A stretch of 41,580 bases of DNA. It comes from Fibrobacterota bacterium (lineage in GTDB: Bacteria > Fibrobacterota > Fibrobacteria > UBA11236). Positions 26,701-33,815 of the stretch are shown here, one piece after another. The stretch lies in NCBI GenBank assembly GCA_028287505.1, contig JAQBPN010000017.1, forward strand, positions 1 through 41,580, written 5' to 3'. The position numbers and the translations under genes are program-made. The number at the start of each line of letters is the position of its first letter. The first letter of the stretch is position 1. The notes beneath the pieces were generated by a model. That model ran no database searches, was not told where the DNA came from, and saw nothing but the letters and a program-made list of their open reading frames with translations.

Positions 26701-28813
26701 AGCTGGTTGAACGTATCCATTGATAAACAACTGCGTTTTTAATATCGCCGACGCCTTCCATCATAGCCTTTTTATCCCAAAAAATACTGTATGGCTCATG
26801 GCCAACCATGCTGGTGCTGACAAGCATGCTATCGGGAAAGGGTGCGCCATCATTTATAAATGCATCATGATGCCTGTATTCCAACCTTTCTCGTTGGCCC
26901 AAAGGATCCCGGCCTTCCAACCATCTTCCATCAGAGATACTACCTCCAAGAAAATGAGTGGTACCGTATGGAGTGATCATGGAGTTGATGAAGTCCCCAT
27001 CGCCATAGGTGAACGAAGAACTGAGACCGGCCATATCCGTGATGGATTCAAGCTGCCCATCATTGGTGTAGGTCAAGGCCGCCGTTCGTCCGAAAGGATC
27101 CGTCACTTCGGTGATTTTCAAGGAATCACTACCTAAACCGTAGGATATGGTCGTTACCTGGCCTAATGCGTCGGTTACCGTGGTTATTCGCAATGCGCCA
27201 TCGTAAGAAAACGAAAGAGTCTGGCCCTTGGGATCAATAATTTGCGAAAGGAATATCTTCCTCGGAAAGGATATCTCCCCATTTGGAACGTCGAATATTT
27301 CCTCAGCTCCGTTTGGCAGCCTCCGTTCATAACGGATCGGCGAAGAGGAAACTCGTACCAGCACAGCTTGAGACTGGATCTGCGGAGCATAGCTGGATGT
27401 CACGGTATCGAAATCCGAGTAGACCTCCGTTCCCCCTCCCTGGACAAATAGATTCGCATCTGCCGTGAGATAATCCGGATCATCGGTCACATAGGATAGC
27501 CAATCAAGGGTCCATTTATTCCCAAGATTGGAATAATTGAATATATCCGGCTGCTTGGCCTCTCTTTGATTGTACGTGATTCTGAAGTTGACACCCGGGC
27601 CACGAGGAGGGTCGTAGGCCAAAGGAATATCGATGATGTTAAGACTTGCTAGCATAGTGTGGAATCTATATGTGGGCATGGCTATGGATCCACCTGGACA
27701 GCCATCACCGCCGGTTGTGTTATCCGATGGCGTAGTAGAGTTAGGATCACTTGAAGACGTGCTTCCTTTCCCCCATACATTTCCCGCTTCTTTTTCATCT
27801 ACCGCTCGCCACCCTTTGGGGAGCTTTTGGGTTGGCACCAAGAAATAACCACTGGCTTCCATATCCAACGTTTGCTGGCTAATCCACCTGTCATCACCAA
27901 AGGTTGGATCCTGGATATGGTAGGCCCCATGTTCAAGAGCAATAATGGCCGCATAATGTCCCACCTTCCAGTTCACTACAGCTGGGAAAAGCACAGGAGC
28001 ATTAACATCTCGTTTCGCCAATTGAAGAGAAAGCCCCACCTGCTTAGATAGCTTATAAACGTTTAACAATGAAACGCCCTTTGTGGTGGATTTCGAAGCG
28101 TAAATCTTATCCTGTAATTTTATATCGGATTTTTTTTTGAATAGCAAACGGGCCAACGCATATGGGCCACACTTAAACGCATCTTGCGGCTTATTTTTCA
28201 TCAGCCATAGACCTTCTTTGGCGCCTTGGATTTTCTCAGTAGCCGCGCCACGAACGTTTCGATTTTGAACCTCCTTCAGCAACGGTTCCAATCGTTCTAG
28301 TCTTCCTAACTTAGCATTCATTATTGCCAGTTCACCTACGCTACGATCTCCTATGGCCTTTCCCAGGACATCAGTCCGGCTTTTGGATAGCCGCCAAGCC
28401 TCTTCCCAAACATTGAGTGCCTTGGAGTAGTAACCGGTTCTGTAATACATTGTTCCCAGATTACACAACAAAGACGCATTCCAGGGTGAATTCGGGTAAG
28501 AAGAGATGAAGTTTTCGAGAGGCTGGGTTTCATGGCTACTGGAGTGGGCCATCATCCCATTGATAGCAATAGCCAATGCCTGATTTTCCCGTTGAGTCGG
28601 AACTCCCAGAGGCACTAGGGGCTCGTCAAACAGCCTTGCGCTTGAAATTGCCCGCGAATCCGATTCTGTTAAAGCAGATTGTTTGGAGTCCGCGTTAACT
28701 TTTCCCACCAGCACCATTAAAAGGAGGAAAAAGAATGCCATCTGAAATGCAAATGGACTCATGCTCGAACCACAGTCGGTCTTCAACACCGGGAGATTGA
28801 ATTTAGGATTCAT
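23789..28813 (-). CDS. Sec-exported RHS-repeat protein with N-terminal C39-like peptidase domain and C-terminal toxin-like tip
   Basis: 1,674 residues from ATG 28813, with AAGGTG seven bases upstream. A signal peptide ends at about residue 41 (VGKVNA). Residues about 95-190 look TPR-like (NLGTMYYRTGYYSKALNVW). A C39-type papain-fold domain follows, with FKCGPYALARLL (Cys215), WKVGHYAAIIA (His286) and YHIQDPTFGD (Asp302). From about residue 390 the RHS shell begins, with many YDSLGR-type repeats, ending in the core motif RDPIEELGGMNLYGY and DPLGL (1536-1540). The last about 134 residues form a variable tip with conserved-looking RHCIW (His1598), ENHEN (His1621) and MDEHNNKEGR (Asp1638, His1640). 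This resembles a putative-toxin domain family, DUF6973-like as far as I recall. Export by a signal peptide points to surface display or release rather than type VI delivery. It lies between the RCC1 gene and the lipoprotein gene. Confidence 0.9.
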   Translation of the reverse strand: MNPKFNLPVLKTDCGSSMSPFAFQMAFFFLLLMVLVGKVNADSKQSALTESDSRAISSARLFDEPLVPLGVPTQRENQALAIAINGMMAHSSSHETQPLENFISSYPNSPWNASLLCNLGTMYYRTGYYSKALNVWEEAWRLSKSRTDVLGKAIGDRSVGELAIMNAKLGRLERLEPLLKEVQNRNVRGAATEKIQGAKEGLWLMKNKPQDAFKCGPYALARLLFKKKSDIKLQDKIYASKSTTKGVSLLNVYKLSKQVGLSLQLAKRDVNAPVLFPAVVNWKVGHYAAIIALEHGAYHIQDPTFGDDRWISQQTLDMEASGYFLVPTQKLPKGWRAVDEKEAGNVWGKGSTSSSDPNSTTPSDNTTGGDGCPGGSIAMPTYRFHTMLASLNIIDIPLAYDPPRGPGVNFRITYNQREAKQPDIFNYSNLGNKWTLDWLSYVTDDPDYLTADANLFVQGGGTEVYSDFDTVTSSYAPQIQSQAVLVRVSSSPIRYERRLPNGAEEIFDVPNGEISFPRKIFLSQIIDPKGQTLSFSYDGALRITTVTDALGQVTTISYGLGSDSLKITEVTDPFGRTAALTYTNDGQLESITDMAGLSSSFTYGDGDFINSMITPYGTTHFLGGSISDGRWLEGRDPLGQRERLEYRHHDAFINDGAPFPDSMLVSTSMVGHEPYSIFWDKKAMMEGVGDIKNAVVYQWIRSTSLSVASNIFASIKKPLERRTYYNYQNQDTYLQITDGVLNRPTKIGRVLDDSATQLIQYEYNSIGKITKYTDPSKRITAYAYDSNNIDLVSIRQQTGGVNELLDTITYDSLHSPLTVTDASGQLTSLTYNGSGQVLTSTNPRGEITTYSYDSLGYLIRITRAVSGDTTKFAYDVFGRVRTVTQNDGYALTTDYDSLNRPIKVHYPDSTYEEIVYNRLDVERNRDRLGRWTTTLHNALRQPTVIQDALGRTTNLEWCSCGHLASQTDPMGKSTTWKRDVQGRVKEKVYADGKKVQYEYEPASGRLKRLTDALDQKTDYQYNVDDNLAQTSYMDAIVSTPTVSFTYDSTYNRLLGMADGQGTTSYRYYPVSGSPSLGAGQLKSVDGPWANDSLIFTYDSLGRVASRSINGVSVSYTYDNLGRVKSSTNALGTFAYKFVGATSRMDSLIYPNGQKTKYSYFTSTGDFLLQEIKNLLPSLAQLSKSGYTYDAESQIQTWTQQSDSAVASTQTFTHDPVNQLLGDVVRSASGGNPILTHFAYSYDKSGNRLSSLQDSTVNSFSYNDLNQISSQQAGGNTRFKGTVSEAATITINGQSVPVSSSHEFDGFLGQSSGTDTATIEARDYSNNSITNRYRLTISGTSKSFTYDDVGNLTDDGMRTYEWDAENRLTAIVNGGLRSEFFYDGLNRRVEIIEKSSGTVISKKKYLWTGNLIAEERDSTGGTILQRYFGYGVKIGTSKYFYTKDHLGSILEMTDSLGSVVARYAYDPYGVKTKVSGAQDADFGFAGYFVHSVSGLSFAKYRVYNALLGGWSSRDPIEELGGMNLYGYVHGNPINFMDPLGLYDWFGKAEDNAGEFSQDSKDIGLSGAASAGFDAAIASKSAKRMGYEGESDGPQDAMRHCIWSCLMTQDMGEDNAATAGENHENAGDAKGQTCKERKMDEHNNKEGRKAGKSAGARSCQQMCMDSYAGGGLEVIQ

Positions 28814-28885
28814 GTTTTCACCTTTTGGACTGTATTTCCATTACTTTGCATGTCGATTCGATGCCTGGTACCAACAACTTCTGCG

Positions 28886-31800
28886 TCAAGGAAGCAGAAC
28901 TGCGTCCGTCGGGAGAATCAAGTCAATTGTGGGAGCGGCCACATCTCCTGGAGTCGAACCAGGGGCGGTTGAACGGGAGGGATCGAGAGGGAAATCATCC
29001 ACATCGTCAGTCACCCCATCCCCGTCGGTATCGTTTGATAATGGATTGGTTCCATCGATGATTTCCTGTGCGTTGCTGATCCCGTCCCCATCCATATCAT
29101 CTTCTGTGACGCTGAGTCCGGATTTGTAAGCGGCTCCGTCTAGAATTCCGTCCCCGTTGGAATCCCGGTTATTTGGGTCGGAACCAATGACGGCTTCAAC
29201 GGCATTTGAAAGGCCATCATTGTCCGTATCTACGTCCGTTCCAAATTGCGCGATCTTCGTGGGTACTAATACGTCGGTATTGCTTCCACTTCCGACCTGC
29301 CCATAAAAATTGTATCCCCAACCCCATTCGGTCCCATCATTTTGAACAGCGATTACGAAATCCCCATATGCCTTTACGGAAACAATTCCCGTCAAACCAA
29401 CGGCTTGAACCGGCGAAAGCCTTGATGTTCCTGTACCATCCCCTAGCTGTCCATATGTATTCTGCCCGACCGTCCAAACGGTGCCGTCACGCTTGGCAAC
29501 GACCGTAAAATTCTGACCGGCCGCAACACTGATTACATCCGTCAAGGTGTCTATTTGCTTGGGATCCGAGAGCCCCCCGCCGCTTGTTCCATCTCCGCAT
29601 TGCCCGTAATAGTTGTATCCCCAGCACCAGACCGTTCCATCCGCTTTGAGTGCCACTCCGTGGCCGAATCCTCCATCTATGGCAACAACATTGTAGAGTC
29701 CGCCCAACTGGACCGGATCAAGATGGGTTATGTTATCACCCAGTTGCTGATAAGGACTGGCCCCCCATCCCCAGACTGTTCCGTCCCCTTTAATCGTAAA
29801 GACGAAGTCATTTCCGGCACCAATTGCTACTGCATTGCTCATGCCCGATTCCACAGGCTCGAGACGACTGTCGGTTGTACCATCCCCAAGCTGCCCCGAA
29901 GCATTGCTACCCCAGGACCAAACCGTTCCATCGTTTTTAAGAGCGAGGCTGAATGCGTTACCGGCTGACACCCTTTGCACTCCCGTGAGGATATGGGATT
30001 GCACCGGAACGGAATCAATATCGAGGGTGGAATCGCCCAATTGCCCATAAGTGTTGTTACCCCAGGCCCAGACTGTACTATCATTTTTCAACGCAAGATT
30101 ATGATAGCTCCCCGCCGTAATGTCCTTAAAAAGGTTCGCCGAGTTTAATGGCCCAGGCTCCCATCGTTCAAGAACATTGTGAACCCCAAGCTGGCAGTAG
30201 TCATTGTTCCCCCATGTCCATATTTGCCCGGCTGTTCCCAACGCCAAACCGTGGCTATATCCTCCGAGAGCGATACCTCCGATATTGTAAAAACCCGCTT
30301 TCGTAAAGCTTGGGTCGAGTCCGGATTTGAATGCCTTTACCCTTATAGTTGTAATTGGATCTGTAACGGATATGCTACCCCCGTCGCTTACATTGGTGCT
30401 GGCCAGAGTCGGTTCCGACCCATCTGTGGTATACCGGATACTGGCTCCTGATGTGGCACAATTCACAATAAGGGTTTGGCCGCTGAGATAAAAACCGCCT
30501 TCTTTGCTAAGAGTTGGAGTGGCTACACGTGGATTGAAACCGAATTGAACAACCTGTACCGGCGAATCCCTCTCGATCTTGGTGCCATCCCCAAGCTCCC
30601 CATAGTAATTGTCCCCCCAGCTCCAAATAGTGCCATCACTTTTTATGGCGAAGACGGAATTCCCGAAAGCGGCTACAAGGATGATGGAGGTCAATCCTGA
30701 CACTTGAACCGGCGAATGCTGGTACATAGTCGTGCCATCACCTAGTTGCCCGTAATCATTGTTGCCAAATGTCCAAACCGTGCCATCACTCTTAACAACA
30801 ACTGTGAAATTCTCACCCGCAGCTATGCTGACAACGTTGGTTAAGCCCGGTACCCGTTTGGGAATCGAAAACGCATTGCCGCTAGTACCATCCCCGCATT
30901 GCCCGTAATAGTTGTACCCCCAGCACCATACGGTTTGGTCATCCCTAAGAGCGATAGTGTGACCAAATCCGGCACGGGCCGAAACAACCCTGCTTATCCC
31001 CGGTATTTGCCAAGGGTCGAGATGAGTAGCATTGTCCCCCAGCTGCCCATAGGCATTCCCTCCCCAGCCCCATAATGTCCCGTCGTTCTTGATGGCCAAT
31101 GCGAAGTCTCTACCCCCTGCGATGAAAACAGCGTCCGCCATCCCGCTCTGCACTGGGGAAGTTTCATCCGTAGTTGAACCGTCCCCTAATTGGCCGGAAC
31201 CGTTGTAACCCCAGGACCATACCGTTCCATCGCTCTCAAGCGCCAGACTGAAGTAATTTCCGCCGGCCACGCGCTTTACGCCACTTAATCCGGCAACTTC
31301 GATGGGTAATGAGGTATCTGAGCTGGTGGCGTTTCCCAACTGTCCATAAACATTGTAACCCCAGGACCACACCGTACTATCGCTTTTGACTGCAAGCGAA
31401 TGTTCATTTCCGGCAGCTAAATCCAGCAAATCGCTTATAGTTGTCAACGGATAGGGGAATAACCTGCTTCCCATGTGCCCGCTTCCCAATTCGCCGTAGT
31501 AATTGATTCCCCACGTTTGGACCTTTCCGTCGGGCGTCAGGGCCAAAGCATGGTTCGTGCCCGCTACTATGTTCCATCCGATTTGAAACAGGGCGCTACG
31601 CGGATAGCTTGGCAAGAAATAGTCCCGGAAGGCCTTAACCCGGAGATTCCAGATCCCCGTAGGAATGGTTATACTAGCCCCCGACGCCACGGAATAGTCG
31701 CTGGTCGTGGGTTCGGAACCATCGACTGTATAGTACATAGACACCCCAGCCGTGGGACAAGTTACGGTGACCACTTGAGAATCCGGGTAATACCCCCCGT

Positions 31801-33244
31801 CTCGGTCCAAGGTCGGAGTCAGAACTCGTTGCGCGAATTCAATGGATTCGATTCGGCTGGGTGAATTGCGATCCGTAGTCGATCCATCTCCCACCTGGCC
31901 GCCAAAGTTGCTTCCCCAACTCCATACGGTGCCGTTTCGTGCGAGCAAAAGGGTATGGTCCCCACCGCTCAAAGCAGCACCGGCAGGCACGCTACCTACT
32001 TGGATGGGCGCTATTTGATCCGTGTTCCCCGCGTCTCCCAACTGGCCGTAACCATCGCTGCCCCAAGCCCATATTGATCCATCTTGCTTTATCGCCATGG
32101 AGTGGTTTCTGCCGGCGGCAATTGCGATTACACCCGCCAGGAATTCAACTTGGACAGGAACATTGCGGGTTGTTACAGAGCTATCGCCCAATTGCCCGTA
32201 GGTATTGTCGCCCCATGCCCATACCGTGCTATCGGATTTGAGCGCCAAGACATGGTTCAGACCGGCTGCAATCGCAGTAACGCCCGATAAGGACGTACCT
32301 TGGATTGGTACCAGAGAAGAACTATTGAAGCCATCTCCCATTTGGCCATAAGTCCCAGATCCCCATGTCCATACCGTACTATCCTTTTTTAAAGCAACGG
32401 AATGATACTGTCCGGCCGCGATGTCTACAATTCCAGTCAAAATGGTGGTTTGGACCGGCGGGGAGGCAGGCGTAGAATTTCCATCGCCAAGATTTCCGAA
32501 ATAATTGGAGCCCCATCCCCAGACCGTGCTATCGTTTTTCAAGGCTAGGTTAAAGGATTCTCCAGCCATGATTTTCACGATCCCGTTCAATGAATCGACT
32601 TGGACGGGCGAATCACGTTCTGTAGTTGTACCGTCGCCCAATTGTTGGTTCAGGTTCAACCCCCATGCCCATACCGTCCCATCCGTCTTTACAGCTACCG
32701 AATGCGACCCACCAGCCGAGACGTCAGCCACGGTGGAAATGGCCGTGACCAATATGGGAGATGGGACATCGGGACCCGACCCAAGACCTGTTTGACCATA
32801 ATAGTTGTAGCCCCAAGCCCATAAAGAACCATCGGGGAAGAGGGCAAAACTGTGGTTGTATCCCGCGGCTACTTTTCCCAAGAGGAGGTAATCCTCAACC
32901 GAGGTTGAGCCCCAACTACTAGAAAGGTAAGCCGTAGCGTTGACGGTTTTCGACTTGTTTATCAGAATAGAATCGCCTGATGAAATGCTAGGAGAGCCGG
33001 TTGTAGGCGCAGTTCCATCGACGGTATAGTAGATGGTAGCCCCTACAGTCGGACACGTGAATGTTACGTAAATCGAAGATCTGAAGATCCCGCTGGCTGG
33101 GTAAAGGCCGACATCGGAGATTTGCGCGTGGGAGAGACCGCAAAAGAACAATGCCGGAAATATCCAGCTTGTACGCAGCTTGACCTTCCGATGGGAAAGT
33201 GAAATGAAGAAGCCCTTAAATTTTTCCGATGGAAAAAACATCAT
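28886..33244 (-). CDS. Exported protein with three seven-bladed RCC1 propellers, three chitobiase-type domains and calcium-binding-type repeats
   Basis: 1,452 residues; ATG 33244 has AAAGGAG just upstream. The signal peptide ends near residue 41 (FFCGLSHA). I count 21 RCC1-type blades with WxWGxNxYGQxGDG cores, in three sets of seven. Each set is preceded by an 80-90-residue beta-sandwich of the CHB_HEX_C/FN3-like type, with YYTVDGTAPTT, YYTVDGSEPTT and RYTTDGSEPTL. Approximate positions: sandwich 43-120, propeller 121-470, sandwich 472-560, propeller 561-903, sandwich 904-995, propeller 996-1335. Then come thrombospondin-3-like DxDxDG repeats (1337-1430: DTDNDGLSN, DSNGDGILD, DMDGDGISN, DTDGDGVTD). 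RCC1 propellers bind proteins or ligands; no catalytic residues are expected. The protein ends abruptly at PTIDLILPTDAVLLP. The RHS gene starts 72 bases downstream, so they are probably co-transcribed. Base composition is AT-rich. Confidence 0.9.
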   Translation of the reverse strand: MMFFPSEKFKGFFISLSHRKVKLRTSWIFPALFFCGLSHAQISDVGLYPASGIFRSSIYVTFTCPTVGATIYYTVDGTAPTTGSPSISSGDSILINKSKTVNATAYLSSSWGSTSVEDYLLLGKVAAGYNHSFALFPDGSLWAWGYNYYGQTGLGSGPDVPSPILVTAISTVADVSAGGSHSVAVKTDGTVWAWGLNLNQQLGDGTTTERDSPVQVDSLNGIVKIMAGESFNLALKNDSTVWGWGSNYFGNLGDGNSTPASPPVQTTILTGIVDIAAGQYHSVALKKDSTVWTWGSGTYGQMGDGFNSSSLVPIQGTSLSGVTAIAAGLNHVLALKSDSTVWAWGDNTYGQLGDSSVTTRNVPVQVEFLAGVIAIAAGRNHSMAIKQDGSIWAWGSDGYGQLGDAGNTDQIAPIQVGSVPAGAALSGGDHTLLLARNGTVWSWGSNFGGQVGDGSTTDRNSPSRIESIEFAQRVLTPTLDRDGGYYPDSQVVTVTCPTAGVSMYYTVDGSEPTTSDYSVASGASITIPTGIWNLRVKAFRDYFLPSYPRSALFQIGWNIVAGTNHALALTPDGKVQTWGINYYGELGSGHMGSRLFPYPLTTISDLLDLAAGNEHSLAVKSDSTVWSWGYNVYGQLGNATSSDTSLPIEVAGLSGVKRVAGGNYFSLALESDGTVWSWGYNGSGQLGDGSTTDETSPVQSGMADAVFIAGGRDFALAIKNDGTLWGWGGNAYGQLGDNATHLDPWQIPGISRVVSARAGFGHTIALRDDQTVWCWGYNYYGQCGDGTSGNAFSIPKRVPGLTNVVSIAAGENFTVVVKSDGTVWTFGNNDYGQLGDGTTMYQHSPVQVSGLTSIILVAAFGNSVFAIKSDGTIWSWGDNYYGELGDGTKIERDSPVQVVQFGFNPRVATPTLSKEGGFYLSGQTLIVNCATSGASIRYTTDGSEPTLASTNVSDGGSISVTDPITTIRVKAFKSGLDPSFTKAGFYNIGGIALGGYSHGLALGTAGQIWTWGNNDYCQLGVHNVLERWEPGPLNSANLFKDITAGSYHNLALKNDSTVWAWGNNTYGQLGDSTLDIDSVPVQSHILTGVQRVSAGNAFSLALKNDGTVWSWGSNASGQLGDGTTDSRLEPVESGMSNAVAIGAGNDFVFTIKGDGTVWGWGASPYQQLGDNITHLDPVQLGGLYNVVAIDGGFGHGVALKADGTVWCWGYNYYGQCGDGTSGGGLSDPKQIDTLTDVISVAAGQNFTVVAKRDGTVWTVGQNTYGQLGDGTGTSRLSPVQAVGLTGIVSVKAYGDFVIAVQNDGTEWGWGYNFYGQVGSGSNTDVLVPTKIAQFGTDVDTDNDGLSNAVEAVIGSDPNNRDSNGDGILDGAAYKSGLSVTEDDMDGDGISNAQEIIDGTNPLSNDTDGDGVTDDVDDFPLDPSRSTAPGSTPGDVAAPTIDLILPTDAVLLP

Positions 33245-33815
33245 GAACTCCTTTGTCCTGGGGCTATTCTCTTTTCAAATCCGCACTATAAAGATATATG
33301 TGACGATATGCTTAATATTCTGGAGCATTCAGGGGATTTTCGCGGCGCCGACCCATGGAAGCAAATATTAATCGATACGATTTTTACATTCTCAACTTTT
33401 CGATGAAATGATTTTCGATTTCGCGCACAATCTGTACACAGGGCTTGAAGGACATGATGCGCCATTTGCCGTCTGGGCGCGAGATGATTCTTTATTGTTT
33501 CAATGTTGCGACAATGGATTTTACAACTTCTATGGTAGTACGTAAGCTGTCTTACTGATACAAGGAATATCGAAGCCGGGACAGAACGTGTGAGATAGGC
33601 AATCCCATATGCATCAGGTGGTCGAAATATGTACGTGGTTTGGCGCAGCTGGAATTGAAATTGCGGAACGCCCATCCCTGAATGGTCTCACGAATGAAAC
33701 CGCTACGATTGGAAAGCAGATTTATCTTCGGTTATCCCGAAGGCTTTAAAACGCCGAGGACTTGAGCGTCGCGGCGGAAAAGCAGGATCTTCGAAAACAG
33801 GAAAAGTGTGGCCGG
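33245..33815. other. Intergenic region at the right edge of the AT-rich island
   Basis: About 570 bases between the RCC1 gene and the second dehydrogenase-like gene, both on the minus strand. The composition is AT-rich to about 33700 and then GC-rich. A possible -10 (TATAGT, read on the minus strand about 50 bases before ATG 33244) may serve the RCC1 operon, but no good -35 is placed. A 129-codon open frame at 33286-33675 has no RBS, no family pattern and atypical composition, so I do not call it. No tRNA, integrase or flanking direct repeat was found. Confidence 0.5.
33726..33742. terminator. Hairpin downstream of the second dehydrogenase-like gene
   Basis: CTTCGG and CCGAAG arms with a five-base loop form a perfect six-pair stem about 75 bases past the stop at 33816. 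On the minus strand it is followed by ATAAAT rather than a T-run, so termination is only possible. Confidence 0.3.

Noticed and set aside
28886-33244. Repetitive DNA considered as a CRISPR or tandem-repeat array
   Set aside because: The periodicity (about 150-160 bases) is explained by RCC1 blades in one intact reading frame; the repeats are imperfect and coding.
33286-33675. Minus-strand 129-codon open frame between the RCC1 gene and the dehydrogenase-like gene
   Set aside because: No RBS, no domain or signal peptide, and His/Arg/Ser-rich composition. It also covers the likely promoter of the RCC1 gene.
23195-33700. AT-rich island considered as a prophage or integrative element
   Set aside because: No integrase, transposase, tRNA, terminal repeat or phage structural gene was seen. 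Only the composition supports transfer.
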